A stretch of 64,000 bases of DNA from Onchidella celtica (Eukaryota > Mollusca > Gastropoda > Systellommatophora > Onchidiidae): contig OZ007570.1 in assembly GCA_963931925.1 (NCBI GenBank), positions 2,120,537 to 2,184,536 on the forward strand, written 5' to 3'. The notes beneath the pieces were generated by a model. That model saw nothing but the letters and a program-made list of their open reading frames with translations. It was not told the DNA's origin and ran no database searches. The translations under genes were made by a program, and so were the position numbers. Positions within the stretch are counted from its first letter, which is position 1; every line of letters starts with the position of its first letter. Below are positions 37,472 to 48,923 of this stretch, piece after piece.

Positions 37472-40008
37472 TAAATGGGGAAGGGACACTTCCAAAGAAA
37501 GACATCACAAAACCAAGATACCCACATCTACGAATAAGACCCAGAATCTTATTCGCAGATGTCTGCGAATAAGCACTTCGCATAACAATGACCTGGGCTG
37601 AGAGAAACGTAACGTATCAACATTAAAAATGTAAGTAGGTCAGTCTGAAAAAAAGAAAAGGCAAGTTATACACAAATTCCAAAGCAAATATTACAATCCA
37701 TACAATTGTCAACAAGCTACATTAACAAACTAAACAATGAGTTGAAACGGGAATGTTTTTATCAAAATACTTTTTATAAAGTGACAGTGCGTTTCTATTA
37801 TTAGGTAACTTGTTCTCAAAAAACGCGAACGCCTTCAAAACGAAACAAACACAATGACAATTATATTATTTCTGATTGTTCGTGCCTGAAAGCATTATGA
37901 GATGTGAATATTTATTTTGTGTTCACTCAAGCAATCTGGAATTTTGCTAACACCCTTGAATTAAACTGAATGGGATTGTCGTGGCTTCAGTCCAACGGAG
38001 CGAAAGAGGAAGCTGATCTCTCCAAACATTGGCAAATTATAACCAATCCCCTGTTGTTTCACATCGGTTACCCTCACAGGTTGGAAAATACCGTATTGTC
38101 GCGTGACAAAAATCCCTTTTGTCTGAAATGTTTCGTTTGATACGCAGGAACTGTTTCGAGAATAGGGAAAAATGTAAAAGGAACACGCCCACGATGCCTG
38201 GTTCAGGACTTCAATTTTCAAACGGGTTTTCCCGACCATTGCCTAATAAGTAACATACTCTCTACTAATTGCTAGATCAATTCGTCCCGTGCCTTAGGAA
38301 GAAAAGAAAGTCTTTGCACCTGCCCCCAAAAATTAATTAAAAGCGCGCCCACCCCCCCCCCCCTTCCACAACCAAAGCAAATTTAAGAAAAATTTGACGA
38401 ACCCCGGGTCTTCGCGTTTTTTTGCGATCGGTTTGCTGGATGCAGCATATTTTCCCTCTGACTCGACTTTCGACAGCTGCAGTTGATCAGATCTGAGATA
38501 GCTTTGTATTGTTCTGCATTGTTCACGTGTGAATCCAGCGGAAAATTGAATTTAAAAATCATGGAACTGACAACAATAAGCAAAGAAAAACAAAACAAAC
38601 AAAAAAAAACCAAGCGCTACAGTTGTCAATGCACAGATTGTACGCCGATAGAATGACAACAGGAGGATAAAGAAATCAGAAGACAGGCAAGGGGAAGAAG
38701 AACAGAACATGATGCAATTGAGACGAAAGTTGGAATTTTTTTTGTTTTGTATGTCGTTTCTATGCACAATACAGCCTCTCTACCTCTCTCTCTCTTCCCC
38801 CTCCCCCTCCCCTCTCTCTCTCTCCTCTCTCTCTGTTCTGTTTCTCTCACTTTCTCTCTTTGTGTGGCTCCCCCTATCCCATTCTCTCTCATTCTGTGTG
38901 TGAATGTGCGTGTGTGTGTGTGTGTGTGGCACTCTCTCTCTTTGTAATGTCTCTATATCTCTCACTCACTCTCTGTATGTCTTCCTCCTTCCCCCCCTCT
39001 CTCTCTCTCTCTCTCTCATTCCCCTTTTCCTCTCTCTTTTTCGCCCCTCTCTCTCTATCTCCCTCCACTATATTGCAATGTACTTTACTTTGAATATTTG
39101 ATAGTCACTTAATTAACCTATTTTAGAAACTGCATGAATTTGACACCGGTAGACAGTTTAGTTTTTAATCTCTTGTTCATTCTTCCCCCGAGATGTTGAC
39201 GATAAGGAAGACCATAAGGAAGCAATGGCGCCATTTGAGAATGTGACAGAAAAGCGTTGCCCCAAGATTTGGTCTAGCATCATGTTCACGACATTTAAAG
39301 AGTACCAGGGCGGATCCATAACGGAATTTCATTTCCAAGATAATTATCACAGTTATCTTCTTGCAGTTCATGGGACACCTGGGTCGACACAAAGGTTTTG
39401 AACACCTTGCTCTAACTGGGAAAATAGAGGGCAAAAAAAAAGCAGAGGTAGACAAAGAATAACATATCTAGAGAGTTTGAACAGATGGGCGACAGGGAAA
39501 AACCAGGACAATATGGGCTTTTTGAGAGCGGAGGAATGGGTGGCGAACCATGGTCGTCAATATCTGTTCCAGATCCGGCACTTGACGAGAGAAATCTTCT
39601 CATCACAATTCCTGAACACACTTTAAACCACAGATTTCCAGTGTTATTTGGCAAGTTAGACTGGGAAAGGTTTAGTCCAAAATCATATTCCAGGTCACGA
39701 CTTTTTGACACAGTCTCATTAAAATTAACTTAAATATCCCAAGCTACGGGATACCCAAGACCCACTATACCAAGACGGTGCAATCGATTGTTAAATACAA
39801 AGGCGAAGAATTCCGCCTCGTGCGTTGTCTGCTAGACTGACCCAGCGCGTATGGTGTGCCCAGTCATGGCTGGGTTAGCAAAGATTTAATCGTGGCATGA
39901 AGTAAACAGTAATATTATCTTTATGTCCCATTGGATGAGATGAGGTTAATAGACTACCAAGACTACCAAGAATTGTACAATAGATCATCTATTCTAAGAA
40001 TTCATTTA
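37472..40008. other. Non-coding stretch with a long CT-rich zone
   Basis: Contains a poly-C run near 38351-38363 and a CT-rich low-complexity zone at 38778-39066 with a GT run at 38908-38928. No domain-bearing frame is present. Confidence 0.55.
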
Positions 40009-40086
40009 ATGATTAAAGCAAATAAATGAATATAAACTGCAAAACTTTGAATGAAGTTCTTACATACATAAAACCAAAGGGGAACT

Positions 40087-40101
40087 GTACAAGTACATCT
40101 T
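40087..40101 (+). repeat. Left 15-bp target duplication of SINE copy 3
   Basis: GTACAAGTACATCTT, identical to 40531-40545. Confidence 0.9.
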
Positions 40102-40530
40102 GGGGGACAAGGTGGTCTAGAGGCAAGGTGCTCGCCTCTCATGCCAAGGGTCCCGGGTTCTAAACCCGGGCAGTGCAGTGTAGGATCGAGTAGTTCTTGG
40201 AAATTGGATTTTTCTCATATTTTAAAGTCCCTGGTCCTATTGGGGGGTAGGATCGAGTACCTAGTCTTCTCGGATAAGGACGAAAAAATTCGGAGGGCCC
40301 GTGTGCACGTTGCGCACGTTAAAGATACCTTGGCAGTTGGAAATCGTAAAGAGCAGGCCGAAAGGCCGCTGCCCGGGCAAAATTGAAATTAATAGATTAA
40401 AATTTATCCATATCATCTCCGCCCCCCTTCCCCCCCCCCCCCCCAGCCAGAACAAGAAATAATAAAACAAGTAAAGTGAGGTGTAAATGCCAAGGGCAGT
40501 GAACCTCCTAAAATAAAGACCTCAAATCCG
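40102..40530 (+). mobile_element. tRNA-derived SINE, copy 3, full length
   Basis: The 429-bp element is flanked by perfect 15-bp target duplications, which fix both ends. The head starts GGGGGACAAGG and has A box TGGTCTAGAGG and a B box one base off consensus (GGTTCTAAACC). The body contains GGATCGAGTACCTAGTCTTC, GGAGGGCCCGTGTGCACG and AAGATACCTTGGCAGTTG. A C-rich insert lies at 40420-40446. The 3' end is CCTCCTAAAATAAAGACC plus about 10 bases. The length and size of the duplication fit LINE-driven insertion of a polymerase III transcript. It sits inside an older direct repeat. Confidence 0.92.
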
Positions 40531-40545
40531 GTACAAGTACATCTT
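40531..40545 (+). repeat. Right 15-bp target duplication of SINE copy 3
   Basis: GTACAAGTACATCTT; the partner is at 40087-40101. Confidence 0.9.
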
Positions 40546-40800
40546 CTAATCTTATGAAAAAGTGTAGGGATAACCAGGGTAGCAGAACAAGAGGAATGAA
40601 GTAGGAAAAGAGACCAGATGGGCCATTATTTAAATGATTAAAGCAAATAAATGGGTATAAAGCACAAACTTTGAATGAAGTTCTCACATACATCAGACCA
40701 GAGGGGAAATTTTTCACATCTAACTCTATGAAAATGTGTAGAGATAACCAGGGTAGCAGAAAAGGGGTAATGAAGTAGGAAAAGTGACCAGATGGGCGAT

Positions 40801-43800
40801 TTTAAAAAATCAACAAAAACTCAACAAAATCCAGCCGCAGTATTCTGATGATAATGAATGTTGAAAAAGTGTTACTCATGTTGCAGCTTCTTCAGTTGTC
40901 CAACTTTCTTCCCTGAAATTTTCTGTTTTGGGGCACTATTTCTGATTGAATTTCTATTGCTTGAAGATTAATAAAGAAAAAGGAAAGAAACAAACAAACA
41001 AACAACAACAAAACATTTCCTTTAAAAGAAATTGGGGATGATCAAGTGGAAAAGTTCATTCACATAATTGCTGATTGTACGTATGGGATTCCTTAGCTTT
41101 GAGAAAGTTTATCAGTATTTGATCGATGACATTTTTCGGCTTCCTCAAACAAACAAAAAGACGATGCCCTTTGACCTTATATCGAAAGTTGAATTAGCAA
41201 TTAGAGTTTTACGCCCCTCCCTCTCCACAAACACACACACACAAACACAAACACACAGCTGATGATCTCCATAGCACACAATACATGCACTAGTCCAAAC
41301 ACACAAATATTGGGACTATATGAGGAGTGCAAAGGTGTATAGACTGAAGTCCAATTTACTATAATAGACAGAAACTTCAAGACGGCAAACAGCCTTGCAA
41401 AGTGTTAATTTTGATTCACACGTACGACGAACCGCATGCCTGTGTTTACGATTGTACGCGCCGGACTATTTTTAGAAACTACTGGCTCGGCGGACGGAAG
41501 TGCTTGAATTGCACCGTCTTGGTATAGTGGGTCTTGGGGGATACCCGTGTCTCTCTCTCTCTCCTTCCCCATTCCCCACCACCAAATATCCCCCTCCCTC
41601 CCCCAGTCCCCGCCCCTACCCTACCCTCACCCCCATATCTCCCCTGTATCATGATATCAGAGCAGCGTCTGAATTTCACAACTCATAAAATTGATACGTG
41701 CTAAACAGATTATTTAGATAATTATCATTTCGGCAAATCAATGGCTAGATCACTTTGACCTGAACTTTGAAGCTGAAACTCAGAAACGCCTGACAACGGG
41801 AAATTATGAATAATTTTTTTTTGGGGGGGGGGGGGGGGGATAGATAGACCGAATAAGAATTACACATGTGGTGGGTGTCTGTATCATTTTGGCCACTGAT
41901 ATCATTTTTAATCTCGTCCAGATACTCGCATATTTTTTGTATCGTTTTTATCCCGTGACACATTAAAAAAAAAACTGTTTACTCCTTCAAAAATCCACTT
42001 TTAGAAAGGAATCCGGCAGGTCCAACCTTGCTGACGTGTGATTTCACAGGTTAAATCGTGACAGACTACATGCAAAGGTGGATGTGTGTGGGATAGATCG
42101 CGGGTCGAAAGTCAGGTGATTAAGTTTACTACGAGACCCATGAACAGAAATAACAGGTGAGGTCTTTGGGTGCAGTGGGAGAGAAAATGGCCAACAAAAT
42201 ACTCAGTTCACGAATAAAACAAAAAACAAACAAAAACTTGACCCTTTCACTGCCAAGGTGTAAAATTATTTAGCCTTGCTAAGAGGTAGAACTTGTATTG
42301 ACCTGAACAATACAACAACCCCATTTCATTTCCTATGGTGGGTTATGGTGAGACCAACGAAGGTGGATCACGATATACGGTATACATACTTTGTGCCAAA
42401 AGTGAAGCAAACCCGTGGAAGTGTAAAAAAAGAAAAAACAAAAGGCAAATTTAATCCAGGAAAGGCTACAGTAAGGTTAACAAAGCTGGAACACAATTGT
42501 ATTTTGTGCCAAAAATGAAGTAAAAACTTGCAAGTGTTAAATTTCAGGTTGTCTTCAATTGTCTGGCTGATAATCGATGTCTTTTCTCGACCCCGGACAT
42601 CTCACCATCCCTTCAACAAACTATTTCGACTGTTCAAATTCACCCAGGGTTTTCGCTTTAAAAAGGAAGTTGAACCCGGGACAGAAAATCAAAACAGACC
42701 ATTCCTTCTTTCACCACTATTATGTCCACAACTTACGCGAGTATAATCACGGTGAGTAGTACTGACAGATCTCTGTGGTACTACTCTTCTTCTCCAAACA
42801 TGAAGGGGTATAGTGCGAATTGTTGCATTGGTGACATAAATAACACGCGCGCAAGTCGGCGGACAGAATTTGGCGAATTGAACCGTCTCTGTATCCGGTC
42901 TCGGGTTTAACTTTACTGATGCCACTAATAGATGTGACCTTGCAGCTCCCTCCTCCTCGCTCAATTTCAATCGCTTATTCAAATAGGAAAAACTCTTCGT
43001 TTCATTTGTTCCCCCCATTGCCTTTGACTTCAACTCTGACCCCGTCCCTTGCACCTATTACAATTTAAGAAATGTCGATGTAGGCTTTGTTGGTTTTGTC
43101 CTGTTTTTTTGTTTGTTAGAAAACCACAGAGTTAAGTCCAGTATGATGCATCAATTTTGCGAGGAGAGATTTTAACAACAGCGTTGAAAAACATGTAAAG
43201 AGGTCTAGTGTGGGTAAATTGGTTCAAATCGCCTGGGCGGGCGTGAAATGGACATGATCAGGTCTAGAGATAGATTATCATGCCCTGATTGGTTGGCACA
43301 GATGCCATTTGGGATAAACGCCCTTGGGGCATCCGTGTCCAAAACAGTGGCCTGCGCAGTACTCCGGCGTCCGCTTGACAAACCTCGTCCATCTTTACAT
43401 GGTCATTTATTATCAACAAAATCAGTGACATTCGCGGTTCGTTCCTTATAACTAAACCACTTATATTGATAATGGAATGCAATTTGCATTAGTGTTGATC
43501 ATTATGTTAAAGCTGAGAGTCTTATTTCATAAAATGACAAGCACTCCACTGTTTTGGTATATGTCGTGAAATTGGATGCACATGTGAGCCAAGAAGAATT
43601 TGTGTATCTTTGTTTTAATGACTCAGATCCCTGTGCTATGGCAAATTGTGTCAAAACACACCGATCCAATGTCCTGCGGGGTGAAAATTGTGATGAAATT
43701 GTTTGACGTTTGTTTAGAAGACAATTCTGTCCATGTCTGCGAAGATGAAAATTAATTGTGTGTACAATGTCAATGGCGTGTCCCGCTCGCTGTGTTTTCA

Positions 43801-44109
43801 CATAAAGTCTAAAGGAAGATGAGACAGAGCGGCTTTCATCACCTCAGCAAGTAGATCTCTCTTGAGCTCCGTTGGGGATGATTGTCTTGTCAACCAGGGT
43901 CTCAACCCAAAATAATTTACGGTAGCGGTATATTTAAGATCTTAATCGGAAATAGTGAGAAAGTAAAACTTAAAAGATGTACAGAACGGTATTTTTGCCT
44001 CCACCAACATCTCGTTATCTTGCATTTTTTACTTCGATCTTTGAGTGATGGGTTCAGCTGTGGCGGCTTCTCAAATTATTTCCATTCTACATTTGAAGTA
44101 AAGTAACTT
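40801..44109. other. Non-coding stretch with short tracts
   Basis: Holds CA-rich 41228-41257, a CT/C-rich zone 41551-41645 and a G run 41823-41839. A short dispersed motif (TCGGCGGACRGAA...GAATTGMACCGTCT) occurs near 41486 and again near 42856. No credible gene is seen. Confidence 0.45.
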
Positions 44110-44300
44110 CCGTTATTTCTAGGATTCTGGAACATTGTAAAGGCTGAAATATCATAAAAACCACAGAAAAATTGTGGGGTCGTAGCAGGGCTATAAGCAA
44201 AGTCAAAATTTGGACAAAAAGAAAAGGTTGTATGTTGCAAAGCCTTGCCTGAGAAATAAAACCCAAACAATACAAAGCAAACTAAAGAGAAGACAGAAAA
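44110..44300 (-). mobile_element. Foldback repeat family R, copy 3 (half)
   Basis: The reverse complement matches 9590-9710. It contains TTGCAACATACAACC, CTTTTCTTTTTGTCC, TACGACCCCACAATTTTTC and TGTGGTTTTTATGAT. Only one arm and the tail are preserved. Confidence 0.55.
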
Positions 44301-46770
44301 TACACAAATTTTCGGCTTTTGTGAAAAAAAAAACAATAACGAACAATATAATTGGCGGACGGACGTGGTTTGGTGCTGCTAACTAAGCAAGAACTCGCAG
44401 CTAAGTAAACTGGTTCACTTCCTTCCTGTTGAAGTCTTTTATTGTTCGTTTTTTATTTTTTCACTGTACATCATGAGACAGAAGGAAATAATTGATAAAC
44501 TGTATATCATGAGACAGAAGATGCTATACATTATGAAACGCCAGGAAGTAAGGCTCGGGTGTAAATCATGAGATGAGTTGGAATTAGAGTCATCAGAGTC
44601 TTGGAAGAAAGTGCCAGAAAGACGGTGAGCAAACGTTCTTCATGGGACGCGGTCACCCACGCCAGATAATGAAGCTAAGATATCTGAGCAGCACAGGCAA
44701 ATCTGCACCCAGGAACTTAAGGCAACCTCAGAGTTTATCGAGGCCAAACTTGGAAAGTTCGGATACTCAGATTTTCTCATCAGAAGATTTGCAAATCAAA
44801 CTGTGGGGTGGCGAAGGACATAATATCATTTAGTGTCACTTCTGATAGCAAAGGTGAATTCCGCTGATACAAGTTCTTCACATTAAACCTTCAAGTAACA
44901 TTATCTAAAGTTGTTCCGACCTTGTCTCCCTTTGTCTATGACTTTGGCTGTTACGGCCCATGGGCTGGATGACGTCCGTAATATTATTATTGTGCTCTGC
45001 GCGGTTCAGTAAGTTACATCGCTGAACCATGAAAAGTGGGTGCATAGTAATCTACAGTATTGTTTTATCTATTAAGTGGGAAATGCATATTATGGAATCT
45101 GAAGCGTCTGAAAAGATTAAGAAAAAAAATATAAGAATCACCTTATTTTACTGTAAGGAAATTCGTATTCAAATAGCGTATCAACATACATCTTACGTAA
45201 TGTTACGTGAACGTGTCGTAACTCAGCAAGAAGCGTAATACATGAAGTAACGTGGCATGGAAGTTCAATAATGTATTACGGCGCAGATCTAGCTAGAGGT
45301 TATTACTATTGCCTCAAAAGATCGTCCCGACTAACAGTTGAGTAATCCGACAAAACTCGCCAACTTTTAGGATGAATATTGTTGTGTAAGTTGTGTAAGA
45401 TGACTGGAAGTCCAACAAACAAACACAGACAAACAAACACACCTGTGTCCATAACAGAGGGTTTGCATGCCACCTGCTTGTTTTAACGCTGTTTCTCCGA
45501 GTGGCTGTCCGGAGTTTTAATTCACTTGTTATGCTCTTAGCACGCAGAGGCAAGTCTATCTCGCGTCTGTTTAGGTTCAGTGTGCGAAGACCGAGAGAAA
45601 CTACTCCTAACTCAATGCCCCACCAGCCTGATTGTAGTGTGTAAAATAGAAGTTGTTGTTGATGTTGTAGCAGCAGTGCCAGTGGCTGTAGATGCAGCTG
45701 TGTATTTGCTATTGTGGTCGGTGCACAGACTAATAAATAACCAGACTGGAAACACAAGCTTCGGGCTGTGTCGTTTTTTACGGAAGTTAATGAGATGCGG
45801 CGGTATAACCAACGTGGCCGCCGCTCGGGAAATTCCGATTCCAGTTAGTCTGTGGGTCGGTGTAGTTATTGCTGAAGCTGTAGTCTGCCTGGTGTTGTTT
45901 ATTACCCGTTATTGCTGTTGTTGTTTTGCAAAGTTCAGCATTTCTGGTTAAAGTGAAGTGAAGTGAATGAATGGATGGGTTTTTTTTTTTTTTTGTATTT
46001 TTGTCCCCCCCCCCCCCCGCCCCCCTCCCCGTTCTTTTACTTGGTTTGGCCCGGTTGAAGAGATTCGGGTGTGATTGATGGCTTTAATAGCTTCGTATCG
46101 ATCTAGATGTTGTTCTTGTGTTCATTCAATCCTTGGGAAAGGAGGTGTTAGAGAGGGGAGGGCAAGAGGAGTTGTTGCCCAGCATTTTTTTTTCTTTTTG
46201 TTTGAAAATCGATTTTGCGAACGGAGGAATTCATGACGTGGGCAGATTGTGACGATACCATTGTGTAGGCGGTATCCTGTCCACATCGACTACCAAACTG
46301 ACAATTCTCCCTGGGACTGAAAAGGCATCAACATTATAATAAATGACGATTTTTATGACTTCTGCAGTCAACTGATCGATCATTTAACAGTCAGTGAATC
46401 AATCAGGAAAACAAAAGTGCACGAGTCATCAAAGTGGAGCAAAAATTGGCCAAGAAACCAGTAGGGGAAAAAAACAAAAGAATAAATACAGTAAAGAAAT
46501 TCATCTTCACGCTTCTTTAATTAGTGAAGTCATACAATTTTAACCTACACGTTATAAAGTACGCGATTTTATGATTCAAATAAATCTACCTTGATACTCA
46601 GAAACAGAAAGTTACAATGTTCTTGTGCACCCCCTCCCCTCCCCCACAAAAAAATAAAAATAAAAATGTACGGAACTTACCAGAACTCACGGGCCTTTTC
46701 CAAGTTTTTATCAAAATAAGTAAACAATTCAATGTAAGAAGGAAATGAAGTGTAAAAGCCTGATCAACTT
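44301..46770. other. Non-coding stretch, nothing recognised
   Basis: Three short copies of an ATCATGAGACAGAAG-like word lie at about 44470-44530. There are T- and C-rich runs near 45979-46027. Open frames on both strands near 45314-45951 look gene-like in length only and have no domain. Confidence 0.45.
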
Positions 46771-47962
46771 TGTCACGAGTGGAGTGAGTGCAATTAAGGG
46801 GATTGCTACAGAGCGGGTGTAGAGTAAGAAGGGCTCACGGTAGACAAGTAAGTTAAGCGTGCTGTTGTGAGTAGTGGGAGGGTCTGAATGAGGCGAAAGC
46901 GCTGTATTACTATCACTGCAAGTTAGAAGGTCCTACGGAACGGACCTGTGAATAAGAGCCCATCGGGCGGACATAAGGGGAGCAGTCGAGAAGACTAGTG
47001 AGAGAGTCTTTCCAGTGATGACTGGTATGTAGAACGTTGATTGATTATTATGATTGATGTATTATATTATATTCGTCTATTACCATGATGTAAATAAGTA
47101 TATGTGAGGAATGTGGAAGTCCTTGGTATTGGATATAGCAATGTGCGCCATGAGCGATAGATGAAAGTGAGTTCATGGATTTGTAGCGCGAGTGAGTAGT
47201 GTGTACTCCGATGGAGGTGTGTTACCGTAAGATGTGTGGTGAGTGAAAGGTGAACTAGTGTGTGTACGCTTCATGGGTTGTAAGGAGAGGTGGAGTGAAT
47301 AGAAATGGTAGGGTATTATACCAATGTAATGTTATTCTTGTAGGTGTCGAGGACGGGCGGCAGAGCCACCTCGATGAGCACAGGGGATAGGCCAGCATAG
47401 GGCCGGAGGCCACACATAGGCCAGAAGTGAGGCTGTCAGTGCAGGACAGTAGAGGCACATAAAGTCGTGGCAGTCAGGCCACGGACAGGGACGTAGATAT
47501 GAGCGTGAATGTGATAATGCACTATTGCCATGTTGAGGGACTAGTGAACTAATAATGTACTGGTGAAATGATAATGTCTATTGAAATGATAATGTGTTAT
47601 TGCCCTGCTGAGGTGCTAGGGGAGTGCTAAGGTGTATGACAATAGGAAGGTGATATTGAGAGACTGCGGTGCCAGTGAATTACTAATGTGCTATTAAGAC
47701 CCTGAGGGGAGAGGCTGAGGCCGAAGTGCCTTTAGGAGTAACTACCGGATTGTGGATCCGAGGGAGAGTGTGTGTGAGAATAAGGCCGTTGTACGGCAGT
47801 TCATTTCAATAATATAATGTATGTAATTGCGCTATTATCTGTATAATTATGTTTAATAAATGTGTGAGTCTGATGGGTTGTTTTGTTAAGTGTTAAACTT
47901 GTTTGTTCGTGATTGTCGTCCTGTCATAAACTATTACATCTCCCAGTCTGGGATTTGTGACA
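46771..47962 (+). repeat. 5' LTR of Gmr1-like retrotransposon
   Basis: The 1192-bp LTR starts TGTCAC and ends GTGACA, a perfect 6-bp inverted terminus with canonical TG...CA. 46771-47950 matches 52749-53928 at a constant offset, with two substitutions (47195 A/G, 47359 G/C). A polyadenylation signal AATAAA lies at 47855-47860. An AT-rich TATTATATTATATTC patch near 47050-47065 could act as a core promoter. The last 12 bases (47951-47962) have no counterpart in the 3' LTR. Confidence 0.95.
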
Positions 47963-47963
47963 C

Positions 47964-47976
47964 TGGGGGCTCGTCC
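47964..47976 (+). other. Primer-binding site, tRNA-Pro type
   Basis: TGGGGGCTCGTCC lies one base after the LTR end. It equals the first 13 bases of the tRNA-Pro primer site known from murine leukaemia virus. Complementarity is lost after base 13. Confidence 0.8.
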
Positions 47977-48923
47977 TGTTTACCTGTGGTCATTTTGACA
48001 TTGTGTATACGTTATATCTAGTTGTTTTTCTGTTGTGCTAGGAATTCGTGCTGTTGTCCTTGTTCGTGGGATGAATGGAAATTTCATGATGATATGATTT
48101 ATGTATGTTTATGAATAATAATATGTATTGATGCATGTATTTTGATGAATATGTATTAATGTGTACTTAAATTTCTGCAGAGTGTGTGTGCCAGCCTGTA
48201 GAGGAGTCAAGCGGCCAGAGCTCCGATTAAGGGGAGGAGTTAAACTCAAAATTTGAAAGTTAAGTAAAAGTCAAAATTTTTGTGCCCTGGATTGTGGGCT
48301 GTTCCTTTAATCTGTCTTTTTCTCTGTTTTTGCTGTTTTCGTTGTAATTGATTGTACGGGCGGTGGCGCGGGTTTGCTGTGGTGAGCGTAGTTTATCCTC
48401 TTCGGGAGGTGGGCTAAATTTGGAACTTCGTTCATCACAGTGAACAGTTCTGTAGGGACCTGTATTTTTGTTTAGATTGTGCCGTTCCATCTTCCTCGTT
48501 GTTTTAGGAAGACGTCTCTCTTGTCCCTCTCTTACCTTTCTGTAGATACGTTCTTTTTTTTCAGACTCTGTTCTTGTTCGTACCGTGTTGTGTAATCGGC
48601 GTAGTAGGTTGCATTTTTTTTTTCCATTATATTTTCTTTTTTAGGTCTTTGTCCTGGTCTGGTTCGTTGTCCTTGACGTACTTTTTGGTCCTTCTACTGA
48701 ATTTCTTCATTCTTGTCGTTTCTATTTTCTTTTATAATTAATAGTGCTATACATTTTATAGATATAGAATTAGTTGTGCTGTAAAGGTAAATTTCTCAAT
48801 TGTATTTGAGACAACTGGGTATTGTTATATCCGGTGTGATCTCAGGTCTCTGGTCGTATCGTTAGTGATCATACCGACAGGTTGGTCGTCTTATAATAGA
48901 TACCATAACCATAAATCTGTGAA
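47977..48923 (+). other. Untranslated leader of the retrotransposon
   Basis: 947 bases between the primer site and the Gag start have no long plus-strand frame. They include T-rich stretches. Packaging or translation signals cannot be recognised from this sequence alone. Confidence 0.6.

Larger units (their letters stand above)
40010..40800. repeat. Diverged ~175-bp direct repeat split by a SINE
   Basis: AAATGATTAAAGCAAATAAATG and what follows (…CTTTGAATGAAGTTCT…CAGA/AACCAAAGGGG) occurs near 40009 and again near 40634. GTGTAGRGATAACCAGGGTAGC and ATGAAGTAGGAAAAG occur near 40561 and near 40737. After removing the inserted SINE (429 bp plus its duplication), the spacing is about 175-190 bp. 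This indicates an old tandem duplication that existed before the SINE inserted. Confidence 0.75.

Noticed and set aside
40102-40176. Functional tRNA gene at the SINE head
   Set aside because: A and B boxes are present, but the head continues into the SINE body and has no matching acceptor stem.
40141-40386. 81-codon plus frame
   Set aside because: Lies inside SINE copy 3.
45314-45951. Candidate gene on either strand (147 and 123 codons)
   Set aside because: No domain, no convincing splice sites and frames open on both strands. I cannot support it.
47255-47458. 67-codon minus frame present twice (also at 53233-53436)
   Set aside because: It is duplicated only because it lies in the two LTRs; it has no domain.
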